52,094 nt of DNA from Mesorhizobium intechi (GTDB taxonomy: Bacteria; Pseudomonadota; Alphaproteobacteria; Rhizobiales; Rhizobiaceae), in the NCBI RefSeq assembly GCF_002879535.1, contig NZ_PNOT02000223.1:1-52094 (forward strand), in the 5' to 3' direction. The notes beneath the pieces are model-generated. The model did not search any database and had not been told where the DNA came from. It saw only the letters and a list, made by a program, of their open reading frames with translations. The first letter of the stretch is position 1. Each line of letters opens with the position of its first letter. The translations under genes were made by a program, and so were the position numbers. Below, in pieces: positions 1-8,294 of this stretch.

Positions 1-114
1 CTTCCCGTGGAGCGGTGAGAAAAGAGCAGTTCTGGCGACTGGCGAAATCGTCCACGTTCTACGGGGAGAAACGTCCGGCAGGACAATGAGGGGCGACGCC
101 GCCCTATAAGAAGT

Positions 115-534
115 TCATTGCCGCTCTGCGGGAATCAGCCTGAAATCCGGCAGGTCGCGCAGAGCCAGTTCCGGTCCGGCCGGCGAATAGACGACGAAGA
201 GCTGCATCGGCCCGTCGCCCGTATTCAGCGTCGAATGGAAACGGCTCTCCGGTACATAGATGGTGCAGCCGGGGCCGACCTTCGCGACCACCGGATTGCC
301 CTTCTCGTCCTCGACCATCTGCTCGCCATGGCCGGAGATGACGAAGATGATTTCCTCGGCGCCCGGATGGTTGTGGCGGGTATGGCCCTTGCCGGAGGGC
401 AGGTCGACGACGCCGCCGGAAAAACGGGTGGCGCCGTTCACTTCCGGAGCGACTGTCAGTGCCAGCCTGCCCCAATCGAAGCCGAAGGCGCTGACGTCAT
501 TCGGATAGACAAATACCTTGCTCTTGTCGGTCAC
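115..534 (-). CDS. Small cupin-domain protein
   Basis: A 139-residue single-domain cupin. The cupin motif 1 region reads GHTRHNHPGAEEIIFVISG (two His and a Glu that normally bind a metal), and motif 2 is near ESRFHSTLNTG. There is no signal peptide, so it should be cytoplasmic. I chose the GTG start at 534 because AGAAGGGA lies just upstream and the previous gene stops at 539-541; a longer reading would run inside that gene. It is the last gene of a minus-strand operon after the Tm-1-like pair. Its substrate is unknown. A sugar-binding or small-acid cupin is plausible from context only. Confidence 0.85.
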   Translation of the reverse strand: MTDKSKVFVYPNDVSAFGFDWGRLALTVAPEVNGATRFSGGVVDLPSGKGHTRHNHPGAEEIIFVISGHGEQMVEDEKGNPVVAKVGPGCTIYVPESRFHSTLNTGDGPMQLFVVYSPAGPELALRDLPDFRLIPAERQ

Positions 535-538
535 GGTC

Positions 539-1405
539 TCATCCCTTCTTTTTCTTTGGCTTGGTCTTCTCACCGCCGAGTGTGACAGCCTTGAAATCGG
601 CTGTCTGCCGGGCAATCGCCGTTTCCGCCGGCAGCCGCTCCATGGAGCTCGCGCCATAGAAGCCATGCAGTCCCTTGGCCCGGGAGAGAATGTAGCGGGC
701 ATCGTCCGGCATCGAGATCGGGCCGCCATGGCAGAGCAAGATGACGTCCTTGCGCACCGAGCGGGCGGCGTCGGCGATGGCGTCGATCGCGACGACGCAA
801 TCGTCGAGTGACTTGGCCGAGGTGGCGCCGATCGAGCCACCGGTCGTCACACCCATGTGGGCGACCACGATGTCGGCGCCGGCCTTGGTCATGGCGCGCG
901 CCTCGTCGGGATTGAAGACATAGGGAGTGGTGAGCAGATCGAGCTTGTGCGCCTCGGCGATCATGTCGACCTCAAGCCCGAAACCCATGCCGGTCTCCTC
1001 GAAGCTCTGTCGCATGGTGCCGTCGAACAGGCCGATGGTCGGAAAATTCTGTACGCCGGAAAAGCCCATCGTCTTCAGCTCGGCCAGAAGCAGTGGCATG
1101 ATGACGAAGGGATCGGTGCCGTTGACGCCGGCCAGCACCGGTGTGTGTCTGACCACCGGCAGCACCTCATAGGCCATTTCCTTGACGATCTCATTGGCAT
1201 TGCCATAGGCGAGCAGGCCGGCCGCCGAGCCGCGCCCGGCCATGCGGTAGCGGCCGGAATTGTAGATGATGATCAGGTCTATGCCGCCGGCCTCCTCGGC
1301 CTTGGCCGACAGGCCGGTGCCGGCGCCGCCGCCGACGATCGGTACGCCCTTGTCGATCATTCCCCTGAATTTCTTCAGTATGTCCTTGCGTGGTATTGCG
1401 GGCAT
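539..1405 (-). CDS. Phosphoenolpyruvate hydrolase-like TIM-barrel protein
   Basis: 288 residues. The sequence matches the PEP-hydrolase/TIM-barrel signal-transduction family, which forms the C-terminal half of the plant Tm-1 protein. Visible features are a Gly-rich loop [13 protein letters not shown] near residue 23, a [13 protein letters not shown] loop near 48-60, [15 protein letters not shown] near 183-197 and LCHGGPIS near 224-231, a phosphate-binding pattern. The tail is Lys-rich (KTKPKKKKG). The ATG at 1405 lies 11 nt after the stop of the UPF0261 gene, so the two are co-transcribed. The reaction is not established from sequence; PEP-mutase-like C-C or C-P chemistry is the family expectation. 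Confidence 0.88.
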   Translation of the reverse strand: MPAIPRKDILKKFRGMIDKGVPIVGGGAGTGLSAKAEEAGGIDLIIIYNSGRYRMAGRGSAAGLLAYGNANEIVKEMAYEVLPVVRHTPVLAGVNGTDPFVIMPLLLAELKTMGFSGVQNFPTIGLFDGTMRQSFEETGMGFGLEVDMIAEAHKLDLLTTPYVFNPDEARAMTKAGADIVVAHMGVTTGGSIGATSAKSLDDCVVAIDAIADAARSVRKDVILLCHGGPISMPDDARYILSRAKGLHGFYGASSMERLPAETAIARQTADFKAVTLGGEKTKPKKKKG

Positions 1406-1416
1406 GTCTTTGAACC

Positions 1417-2613
1417 TCAGTGCCTGGCGATGTCGAGAAAGGCCGCGATCGCGGCCGTGGCGAATTCGCGGTCGTTGATGTGCAGCGGCAGGCGCGTGAC
1501 GCGACGATTGGCATTCGGCTTGATGGTGCGCTCGATGGCGTCGAACAGCACGGCGTCGGCCTGCGGATCGAAGAAGGCGCCCCCCTCGATGTCGAGCGCC
1601 GAGACGCCCTTCTCCGGAATGAGAAAATGCACCGGCCCTTCGCACAGGGCGAGCCTTCCGCCGATCCACTCGCCGATCTTGCGACACTCGTCGGCAGTGG
1701 TGCGCATCAGCGTGACGTTGGGATTGTGCTCGTAGAACAGCCTCCCGCGATAGCGTTCCGGGATGGTGGAAGGCGCCCAGAAATTGACCATGTCGAGCGC
1801 GCCGACCGAGCCGACATAGGGCAGGCCAGTGCGGGCGATCGCGCCGAAGCGGTCTTCCGTCGCCGGCAGCACGCCGCCGAACAACAGGTCGCAGACCTCT
1901 GTCGTGGTGATGTCGATGACACCGGACAGCAGGCCGCTGTCGGCCAGCTTTTCCATGCTGCGGCCGCCGGTGCCGGTGGCGTGGAAGACCATGCAATCAT
2001 ACGCGGTGCGAAGCTGGTCGGCGATGGCGGTGACGCAAGGCGTGGTGACGCCGAACATGGTCAAACCGATCGAGGGCTTGCCGTCGGGCGGCGGCGCCGG
2101 CCGTGCCGCCATGCCCGATATCGCCTGGGCGGCATTATGCAGCACGACACGGGAGAGCCGGTTCAGCCCGGCCATGTCGGTCACCGATGGCATCATGATG
2201 ATGTCGGAGACATCGACATAGGGAGCCGTGTCGCCCGAGGCGAGGGTCGAGATCATGATTTTCGGCAGGCCGAGCGGCAGCGCGCGCATGCCCGATGTGA
2301 TGATCGACGTGCCGCCGCCGCCGCCAATGCCGATCATGGCGGCGATGTCGTTCCGCGATTGCGCAAAATGGGTGAAGGCGACGCCCATGGCGGCGACCGC
2401 GGCGCCACGGTCATCGCCGCCGAGCACGGCTGTATGGCCGCGCGGATGGTGACCGGCGACTTGTTTCGCCGCAATATCGACCGGGACCGTCGCGTGGCGC
2501 GTTCCGACATCGACGCGGCAAACATTGGCGCCAGTTGCGGCGATCGCATCGGCCAGGAACGCGAGTTCCTCACCCTTGGTGTCAGCGGTGCCCACCACAT
2601 AGATGCGCTTCAT
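1417..2613 (-). CDS. UPF0261 / Tm-1-like ATP-binding protein
   Basis: 398 residues, the full length for UPF0261. The N-terminus [14 protein letters not shown] is the family signature, followed by a Gly-rich segment [21 protein letters not shown] near residues 96-116 that binds nucleotide in Tm-1 structures. RBS GGAAGG lies 6 nt upstream of the ATG. First gene of the operon, directly upstream of the PEP-hydrolase-like gene. In plants the same two domains form one polypeptide, Tm-1, which inhibits tobamovirus replication. In bacteria the pair is thought to be metabolic and its substrate is unknown. It faces a divergent TetR gene that may control it. Confidence 0.9.
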   Translation of the reverse strand: MKRIYVVGTADTKGEELAFLADAIAATGANVCRVDVGTRHATVPVDIAAKQVAGHHPRGHTAVLGGDDRGAAVAAMGVAFTHFAQSRNDIAAMIGIGGGGGTSIITSGMRALPLGLPKIMISTLASGDTAPYVDVSDIIMMPSVTDMAGLNRLSRVVLHNAAQAISGMAARPAPPPDGKPSIGLTMFGVTTPCVTAIADQLRTAYDCMVFHATGTGGRSMEKLADSGLLSGVIDITTTEVCDLLFGGVLPATEDRFGAIARTGLPYVGSVGALDMVNFWAPSTIPERYRGRLFYEHNPNVTLMRTTADECRKIGEWIGGRLALCEGPVHFLIPEKGVSALDIEGGAFFDPQADAVLFDAIERTIKPNANRRVTRLPLHINDREFATAAIAAFLDIARH

Positions 2614-2662
2614 TGGCGCCTTCCAAGGTCATTGCAAATTTTTGAGACGCGCGTATCATATT

Positions 2663-2674
2663 GACATGGATGTC
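2663..2674. promoter_or_regulatory. Candidate TetR operator over the tetR start codon
   Basis: Perfect inverted repeat GACAT-GG-ATGTC in the 52-bp gap between two divergent genes. It covers the ATG of the TetR gene, and an outer GAGAC/GTCTC pair lies around it. Self-binding by the adjacent TetR is inferred from position only. Confidence 0.4.
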
Positions 2675-3361
2675 TCGCGTCAACGATCCACAGCAACGGG
2701 CGACACCGAGCGGGGAAGCGGCCAGGCCGCCGAGCGTGGACCCCGGGCGCGCACGAAACGGCTGATGCTGGAGACGGCGACACGGCTGATGCAGGCGGGC
2801 GTGACGCCGTCGGTCAGCGAGGTGGCGGAAGCGGCGGAAGTTTCCCGCGCCACCGCCTACCGATATTTTCCGAGCCAGGCGGCATTGGTGCAGGCCGTCG
2901 TCGACGAGGGGCTTGGCCCGATCCTGACCTGGCAATCGACCTCGGCGGACGCCGAGCGGCGGGTCGCGGAGCTGTTCGACACGGCCATGCCGCGCATCGA
3001 GGCTTTTGAGGCGACGTTCAAGGCGGCGCTGAAGCTGTCGCTCGATCAATGGGCGCGTCGGCAGGCCGGCACGCTGGGCGGTGAGCCGGCCTTCACGCGC
3101 GGTCATCGCGTCGATTTGCTGGAGCAGGCGATCGCGCCGCTCCAGGGTCATTTGCCGCCGCACGATTTCAAGCGCCTGGCGCAGGCGCTGTCGCTGATCT
3201 TCGGCGTCGAGGTGCTGATAGTGCTCAAGGACATATGGGGCCTGGACAGCCGCGGGACGCGGTCTGTCGCGCAATGGGCGGCAGGCGCCCTGGTGCGCGC
3301 GGCGGTGGCGGGATCGATCGATGAAGGAGGCGACGGCGGTTCGCGGCCGGTCCTGGGGTAG
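2666..3361 (+). CDS. TetR/AcrR family transcriptional regulator
   Basis: 231 residues. The N-terminal helix-turn-helix is clear: TPSVSEVAEAAEVSRATAYRYFPSQAAL, near residues 47-74, where the YRYF pattern is typical of TetR recognition helices. It is preceded by a basic stretch (GPRARTKRLMLETATRLMQAG). The C-terminal ligand-binding half resembles no specific subfamily I can name. The ATG at 2666 was chosen because the reading frame upstream of it runs into the divergent gene's start. Divergent from the UPF0261 operon, which it probably controls. Confidence 0.88.
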   Translation: MDVSRQRSTATGDTERGSGQAAERGPRARTKRLMLETATRLMQAGVTPSVSEVAEAAEVSRATAYRYFPSQAALVQAVVDEGLGPILTWQSTSADAERRVAELFDTAMPRIEAFEATFKAALKLSLDQWARRQAGTLGGEPAFTRGHRVDLLEQAIAPLQGHLPPHDFKRLAQALSLIFGVEVLIVLKDIWGLDSRGTRSVAQWAAGALVRAAVAGSIDEGGDGGSRPVLG

Positions 3362-3366
3362 GCCCT

Positions 3367-3383
3367 ATCTGGTTCGACCAGAT
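3367..3383. promoter_or_regulatory. Upstream operator-like palindrome of the CUT1 transporter
   Basis: Perfect 7-bp arms ATCTGGT-TCG-ACCAGAT in the 359-bp gene-free stretch 3362-3720. The 12-base core CTGGTTCGACCA occurs again at 21144-21155. TGGT-N3-ACCA is the kind of site bound by FCD-type GntR proteins. The rest of this stretch holds the promoter listed next and a GC-rich leader of about 160 nt, with nothing else I can identify. Confidence 0.6.
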
Positions 3384-3527
3384 TTGCATGCCGACCATCA
3401 ATATTATCCCGGACGCGCGGGGTCGTGCAACGCCTCAGCGTATCATTGAGTAGGAAAAACATTGGAAAACAGGCAGATAAAGCTTGAATTCCGCCGGAAT
3501 GGCCAGGCTCGCCGTCCAAGAAAGGGC

Positions 3528-3558
3528 TTGACGTCGATGTAGAATTGGTAATACCAGA
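3528..3558 (+). promoter_or_regulatory. Promoter with overlapping GntR-type operator
   Basis: TTGACG (3528-3533) and TAATAC (3549-3554) with 15-bp spacing form a plausible promoter toward the transporter genes. The operator TTGGTAATACCAGA (3545-3558) covers the -10. The same 14 bases occur at 21324-21337, again behind a TTGAC element. Repression by the GntR protein at 18198-18923 is inferred. Confidence 0.6.
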
Positions 3559-3720
3559 TCAGGAAAGAAAAATGGATCAAAGGTGAGGGTTGCGATCCGT
3601 TTTCCGGCAGGGCGAGGAGGCCCGAAACCGGGAAGGTGCGATCACGGGAGGAACTACCGGAACCGGCCCCGTTGCCGGCTCGCATGACAGGGTAGAATGC
3701 GCACAAGGGAGGAAATCATT

Positions 3721-5037
3721 ATGCGCAAGTTAGTGACCAGCGTGCTTGCTGGTATCGGCTTAACGCTTGCCTGCGGAACGTCCGTTTACGCGCAGGAAAA
3801 GTCGCTCACCATCTTCTGGGCGGAATGGGATCCGGCCAACTATCTGCAGGAACTCGGCAACGAGTACGAGAAGGAAACCGGTGTCAAGATCACGGTGGAG
3901 ACCACACCCTGGTCCGACTTCCAGACGAAGGCCTTCACCGAGTTCAACGCCCATGGCGACGCTTACGATCTGGTCGTTGGCGACTCGCAGTGGCTGGGTG
4001 CCGGCTCGACCGGTGGCCACTATGTCGACCTGACGGACTTCTTCAAGAAGCACGACCTCGGCAATGTCATGGCGCCGGCGACGGTGAAGTACTACGCCGA
4101 GTATCCCGGCAACAGCGGCAAGTACTGGGCCATACCGCTCGAAGGCGACGCCGTCGGCTGGTCCTACCGCAAGGACTGGTTCGAGGACCCCAAGGAGAAG
4201 GAAGCCTTCAGGGCCAAATATGGCTACGACCTCGACGTGCCGAAGGATTTCAAGGCGCTGCGCGACATCGCCGAGTTCTTCTATCGGCCCGACCAGAAGC
4301 GCTACGGCATCGCCATCTACACGGACAATTCCTATGATGCGATGGCAATGGGCTTCGAGAACGCGTTGTTCTCCTATGGCGGCGAGTTGGGTGACTATTC
4401 GACCTACAAGGTCGATGGCCACATCAATTCCGACAAGGCGGTCGCCGCGCTCGACGCCTACAAGGAACTCTACAAGTTCACGCCTCCGGGCTGGGCCAAA
4501 TCGTTCTTCGTCGAGGACAACCAGGCGATCACCGAGAACCTGGCGGCGATGAGCATGAACTTCTTCGCGTTCTTCCCCTCGTTGATCAACGAGGCGTCGA
4601 ACCCGAACGCCAAGAACACCGGCTTCTTCGCCAACCCACCGGGACCGAATGGCGACCAGTTCGCCGCACTCGGCGGTCAAGGCATTTCCGTCATCTCGTA
4701 CTCGAAGAAGCAGGACGAGGCGATGAAGTTCCTTGAATGGTTCATCAAGGACGAGACCCAGAAGAAGTGGGCGGCGCTTGGCGGCTATACCTGCAGCGCG
4801 GCGGTGCTCAAGTCGCCGGAATTCCAGAGCGCCACGCCTTACAACAAGGCCTTCTATGAGACCATGTTCAAGGTGAAGGATTTCTGGGCCGTGCCGGAAT
4901 ATGCCGAACTGCTGCAGCAGCTCAACCAGCGCGTCTATCCCTACATGATCGGCGGCGAAGGCACCGCCAAGCAAACGCTTGACGCTCTGGCCGCCGACTG
5001 GAACGCGACGTTCAAGAAGTACGGTCGCGTTCAGTAA
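3721..5037 (+). CDS. Sugar ABC transporter substrate-binding protein (CUT1)
   Basis: 438 residues. A Sec signal peptide MRKLVTSVLAGIGLTLACG...VYA-QE is cleaved after about residue 25. The mature part is a cluster-B (family 1) extracellular solute-binding protein with motifs IFWAEWDPANYLQELGNEY and YDLVVGDSQWLG. I chose the ATG at 3721 because it follows GGGAGGAAATC and begins the signal peptide; the reading 24 nt earlier has no such support. First gene of a six-gene operon. Ligand not identifiable; its promoter shares operators with the catabolic locus at 17203-24628. Confidence 0.93.
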   Translation: MRKLVTSVLAGIGLTLACGTSVYAQEKSLTIFWAEWDPANYLQELGNEYEKETGVKITVETTPWSDFQTKAFTEFNAHGDAYDLVVGDSQWLGAGSTGGHYVDLTDFFKKHDLGNVMAPATVKYYAEYPGNSGKYWAIPLEGDAVGWSYRKDWFEDPKEKEAFRAKYGYDLDVPKDFKALRDIAEFFYRPDQKRYGIAIYTDNSYDAMAMGFENALFSYGGELGDYSTYKVDGHINSDKAVAALDAYKELYKFTPPGWAKSFFVEDNQAITENLAAMSMNFFAFFPSLINEASNPNAKNTGFFANPPGPNGDQFAALGGQGISVISYSKKQDEAMKFLEWFIKDETQKKWAALGGYTCSAAVLKSPEFQSATPYNKAFYETMFKVKDFWAVPEYAELLQQLNQRVYPYMIGGEGTAKQTLDALAADWNATFKKYGRVQ

Positions 5038-5050
5038 CAACCATGCATCA

Positions 5051-5086
5051 CGGAGGGGGCGTTGGCGCCTCCTCCGTTTCTTTTTC
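5051..5086 (+). terminator. Attenuator-type terminator after the binding-protein gene
   Basis: An 11-bp stem (5051-5061 with 5066-5076, one G-U pair, TTGG loop) is followed by TTTCTTTTTC. Partial termination or RNA protection here would give more binding protein than permease, as is common in ABC operons. Confidence 0.65.
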
Positions 5087-5106
5087 TGCAAACGGGAGCA
5101 GGGGTC

Positions 5107-6012
5107 TTGGCGACCACGATGATCACAACACTGGAGAGGTCCTCGCGGGCGGCCGCGCGCGGCCTGAGCGACATTTCGATCCGCAACCTCTTCATTATTC
5201 CGACGGTCCTGTTCCTGATCGTCTTCAACATCTTTCCGCTGATCTATTCGCTTGGATATTCCTTCACCGACTTCCGCGCGTCGACCAACGCGCCGGCCAA
5301 TTTCGTCGGGCTGCAGAACTATCGCGACCTGCTCAACGATCCCTATGTGTGGTCCAACTTCGCCATCACCGCGAAATACGTCATCATTTCCGTCGCGGGC
5401 CAGCTGCTTGTCGGTTTCGGCGTGGCGATGCTGCTCAACAGGGATATCCCCCTCAAGGGCCTTATCACGACGCTGCTGCTGCTGCCGATGATGCTGTCGA
5501 TGGCTGTCGTCGGGCTGTTCTGGAAGCTTCTCTACGATCCGTCATGGGGCGTCATCAACTATGCCCTTGGGCTCGGCAATTTCGAGTGGCTGGCCGACCC
5601 CAAGATGGCGCTCTACGCCGTGGCGCTGACCGACATCTGGATGTGGTCGCCCTTCGTCATGCTGTTGTCGCTGGCAGGTCTCTCGGCGGTACCGAAACAT
5701 CTCTACGAGGCCGCCGCGATCGACCGCGCCGGACCGTTTTATACCTTCTTCCGTATCACGCTGCCGCTGGTGGCGCCGATCCTGATGATCGCGGTCATCT
5801 TCCGCACCATGGAAGCGTTCAAGACCTTCGACCTCGCCTACATCCTGACCAGCCAGCCGACGGCCGAACTGATCTCGATCCGGCTCTACAAGATGGCGTT
5901 CCAGGAATGGCAGACCGGGCGTTCCTGCGCGATGGCCTACATCGTGCTGATCATGGTGCTGGCCATCACCAACATCTACGTCAAGTACCTCAACAAGGTG
6001 AAGGAGCGCTGA
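5107..6012 (+). CDS. Sugar ABC transporter permease 1 (CUT1, MalF-like)
   Basis: About 301 residues with six predicted membrane helices; the first is LFIIPTVLFLIVFNIFPLIYSLGYSF. The EAA loop, which docks the ATPase, reads VPKHLYEAAAIDRAGPFYTF near residues 191-210. I favour the TTG at 5107 because GGGAG lies 8 nt upstream. The ATG at 5119 is in frame, but its distance to the RBS is long. The stop is one base before the next ATG, so the permeases are translationally linked. Confidence 0.9.
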   Translation: MATTMITTLERSSRAAARGLSDISIRNLFIIPTVLFLIVFNIFPLIYSLGYSFTDFRASTNAPANFVGLQNYRDLLNDPYVWSNFAITAKYVIISVAGQLLVGFGVAMLLNRDIPLKGLITTLLLLPMMLSMAVVGLFWKLLYDPSWGVINYALGLGNFEWLADPKMALYAVALTDIWMWSPFVMLLSLAGLSAVPKHLYEAAAIDRAGPFYTFFRITLPLVAPILMIAVIFRTMEAFKTFDLAYILTSQPTAELISIRLYKMAFQEWQTGRSCAMAYIVLIMVLAITNIYVKYLNKVKER

Positions 6013-6013
6013 G

Positions 6014-6973
6014 ATGGCGGCAGTCCGCACTTCTTCCGAAATCGGCTTCAACCGCGTCGCCATCGTCGCCGTGCTGTTGGTGACGATCATCTTCCTCGCG
6101 CCGATCTACTGGATCGCCTCGACGGCATTCAAGCCGCGCAACCTGGCCACCACCATCCCGCCGACGGTCGTCTTCCAGCCGGAAATTTCGCCGTTCGTGA
6201 AGCTGTTCACCAAGCGCTCGCAATTGCGCAGCCCGCCGACACCGGAAGAATACGCGGCGGCGCCGTGGTGGGAGCGCGTCGTTTTCGATGGCGGCGAGAA
6301 GATCGTGCGCGATGGCAAAGGCCAGGTGCAGTGGTCGGGCTATCCCAGCCGCTTCCTGAACTCGCTGATTATCGCCATCACCTCGACGGTTCTGGCGGTC
6401 GGCATGGGTACGTTCACCGCCTATGGCTTCTCACGCTTCAAGGTGAAGGGGGAGGCGGATCTGCTCTTCTTCATCCTGTCGACACGCATGCTGCCGCCAG
6501 TGGTGGTGGCGATCCCGATGTTCCTGATGTACCGCGCGGTCGGCCTCAACGACACCCATGTCGGCCTGATCATCCTCTACACCGCCTTCAACCTGTCCTT
6601 CTCGGTATGGCTGATGAAGGGTTTCATGGACGAAATCCCGAAGGAATATGAGGAGGCGGCGCTTGTCGACGGCTATACGCGCATGGAAGCCTTCTTCAAG
6701 ATCGTGCTACCCGAGGCCGCCACCGGCATCGCCGCCACTGCCGTGTTCTGCTTCATCACGGCGTGGAACGAGTATGCCTTCGCGCTGATCATGACCAATC
6801 GTCGCGCCCAGACAGCCCCGCCCTTCATTCCCAGCCAGGTCGGCTCCGGCCTGCCGGACTGGACGGTGATCGCCGCCGGAACCTTCCTGTTCCTGCTGCC
6901 GGTCGCGATCTTCACCTTCCTGCTCCGCAACCATCTGTTGCGCGGCATGTCCTTCGGAGCAATCCGCAAATGA
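6014..6973 (+). CDS. Sugar ABC transporter permease 2 (CUT1, MalG-like)
   Basis: 319 residues, longer than the usual ~275. After the first helix there is a charged periplasmic insert (about residues 50-105, including PTPEEYAAAPWWERVVFDGG). The remaining helices follow the MalG pattern, with the EAA loop IPKEYEEAALVDGYTRMEAF near 203-222. RBS AAGGAG sits in the end of the preceding gene. Its TGA overlaps the ATG of the next small gene. Partner of the permease at 5107. Confidence 0.92.
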   Translation: MAAVRTSSEIGFNRVAIVAVLLVTIIFLAPIYWIASTAFKPRNLATTIPPTVVFQPEISPFVKLFTKRSQLRSPPTPEEYAAAPWWERVVFDGGEKIVRDGKGQVQWSGYPSRFLNSLIIAITSTVLAVGMGTFTAYGFSRFKVKGEADLLFFILSTRMLPPVVVAIPMFLMYRAVGLNDTHVGLIILYTAFNLSFSVWLMKGFMDEIPKEYEEAALVDGYTRMEAFFKIVLPEAATGIAATAVFCFITAWNEYAFALIMTNRRAQTAPPFIPSQVGSGLPDWTVIAAGTFLFLLPVAIFTFLLRNHLLRGMSFGAIRK

Positions 6974-7194
6974 GCTTTCGCGCCATCAATCAGAAATATC
7001 TGGAGCCCGGTTCGCAAGTGCTCATGGTGCTCGGCATCGTGGCACTCTGCCAGCCCTGGAACATGGTGCTGCACACCTATGGCCTGACCATCATCTTGAT
7101 CGGGCTGATCGGCTTCAACATCACTTCGAAGATCGCGCCTGAGGAGGAGGCCGGCACCGGTCATGCCGCGCGAAATCCGGGAGCACAGCATTGA
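6970..7194 (+). CDS. Small two-helix membrane protein of the ABC operon
   Basis: 74 residues. Two hydrophobic segments, about 17-33 (VLMVLGIVALCQPW) and 38-52 (YGLTIILIGLIGFNI), are followed by an acidic, probably cytoplasmic tail (KIAPEEEAGTG). The start overlaps the permease stop (ATGA) and its own stop overlaps the TTG of the ATPase gene, so it is an integral operon member. Rhizobial glycerol transporters carry a small membrane protein (GlpU, DUF2160) in a similar place. This one is shorter and its family is not certain. A transporter-assembly role is a guess. Confidence 0.8.
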   Translation: MSFRAINQKYLEPGSQVLMVLGIVALCQPWNMVLHTYGLTIILIGLIGFNITSKIAPEEEAGTGHAARNPGAQH

Positions 7195-8294
7195 CCCAGA
7201 TCGAGCTTCGCGGCGTCCAGAAATTCTTTGGCGCTGTCCAGGTCATCAAGGACCTCAACCTCAAGATATCGGACAATGAGTTCATCGTGCTGCTCGGCCA
7301 ATCGGGCTGCGGCAAGACGACGACCCTGCGCGCGATCGCCGGGCTGGAAACGATCGACGAGGGCGACATCCTCATCGACGGCAAGCCGGTCCAGCACCTG
7401 AAGGCGGCTGACCGAGACATCGCCATGGTGTTCCAGTCGTTCTCGCTCTATCCGCATATGAGCGTCTACGAGAACATCGCCTTCCCGTTGCGCGCCACGC
7501 GCAAGAGCAAGTCGGAGATCGACAGCGAGGTGCGTTCGGTCGCCAAGACGCTGCAGATAACGGATCTGCTAGGCAAGAAGCCGTCGGCGCTGTCCGGCGG
7601 CGACATGCAGCGCGTCGCCATCGGCCGGGCGCTGGTGCGGCGGCCGAAGGCGATGCTGATGGACGAGCCGATCGGCGCGCTCGATGCCAAGCTGCGCGAG
7701 GAGATGCGGGCCGAGATCAAGCGGCTGCACATCAAGCAGGGCTCGACCACCATCTATGTCACGCACGACCAGATCGAGGCGATGAGCCTCGCCGACCGCA
7801 TCGTCATCATGCATGAAGGCGTGCTGCAGCAGGTCGGCTCACCCGACGAGGTCTATTCTCGCCCGGCCAATCTGTTCGTGGCGCAATTCGTCGGCAGCCC
7901 GGTGATGAATGTCGCCGACGCGGCGGTGGCCGAGAAAGCCGCGTCCGTATCGGTGACGCTCGGCGACGCGGCCACCGGCTTTGAGTTTCCTCGCGCGCTG
8001 CTGTCGAAACTCAACGGCCATGCCGGCGGTCAGCTGGCGCTCGGCATCCGGCCGGAAGGCGTGCTTGTTCGCCGTGAGGCGGCCGACGGTTTCATGGCCG
8101 TCGAGACGCAGATCGTCGAACCGCTCGGCTCCTTTGACATCGTCGACCTGAAGGTCGGCTCCAACATGCTGCGGGCCCGCACGAAGAGCGGCTTCATCTC
8201 GGGCCCCGGCGAGAGGGTCTTTGCCCGGATCGATCCCACCCAGGCGCATTTCTTCGACAAGGCAAGCGGCAAGTCGCTTGAGGTGAGGCTCTGA
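7191..8294 (+). CDS. Sugar ABC transporter ATPase 1 (MalK-like)
   Basis: 367 residues. Walker A GQSGCGKTT (about 35-43), Q-loop VFQSFSLYPHMSV, signature LSGGDMQRV, Walker B MLMDEP and H-loop VTHDQIEAMS are all present, followed by a TOBE-type regulatory domain (about 240-367). The TTG start overlaps the previous stop, and no other start fits. The signature has Asp where LSGGQ is usual. Its stop overlaps the start of a second, different ATPase, so a heterodimeric ATP-binding pair is likely. Confidence 0.93.
   Translation: MTQIELRGVQKFFGAVQVIKDLNLKISDNEFIVLLGQSGCGKTTTLRAIAGLETIDEGDILIDGKPVQHLKAADRDIAMVFQSFSLYPHMSVYENIAFPLRATRKSKSEIDSEVRSVAKTLQITDLLGKKPSALSGGDMQRVAIGRALVRRPKAMLMDEPIGALDAKLREEMRAEIKRLHIKQGSTTIYVTHDQIEAMSLADRIVIMHEGVLQQVGSPDEVYSRPANLFVAQFVGSPVMNVADAAVAEKAASVSVTLGDAATGFEFPRALLSKLNGHAGGQLALGIRPEGVLVRREAADGFMAVETQIVEPLGSFDIVDLKVGSNMLRARTKSGFISGPGERVFARIDPTQAHFFDKASGKSLEVRL

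Noticed and set aside
91..104. GGGCG/CGCCC hairpin after the cupin gene
   Set aside because: Five-bp stem without a T-run; common by chance in GC-rich DNA.
539..1996. Extended frame joining the PEP-hydrolase-like gene into the UPF0261 gene, as if a fusion
   Set aside because: The UPF0261 gene has its own intact frame and stop at 1417; the upstream part of the extension is Arg-rich shadow, so there is no true fusion.
1420..2664. A 414-codon plus-strand open frame opposite the UPF0261 gene
   Set aside because: Shadow of the minus-strand gene, with no family motif.
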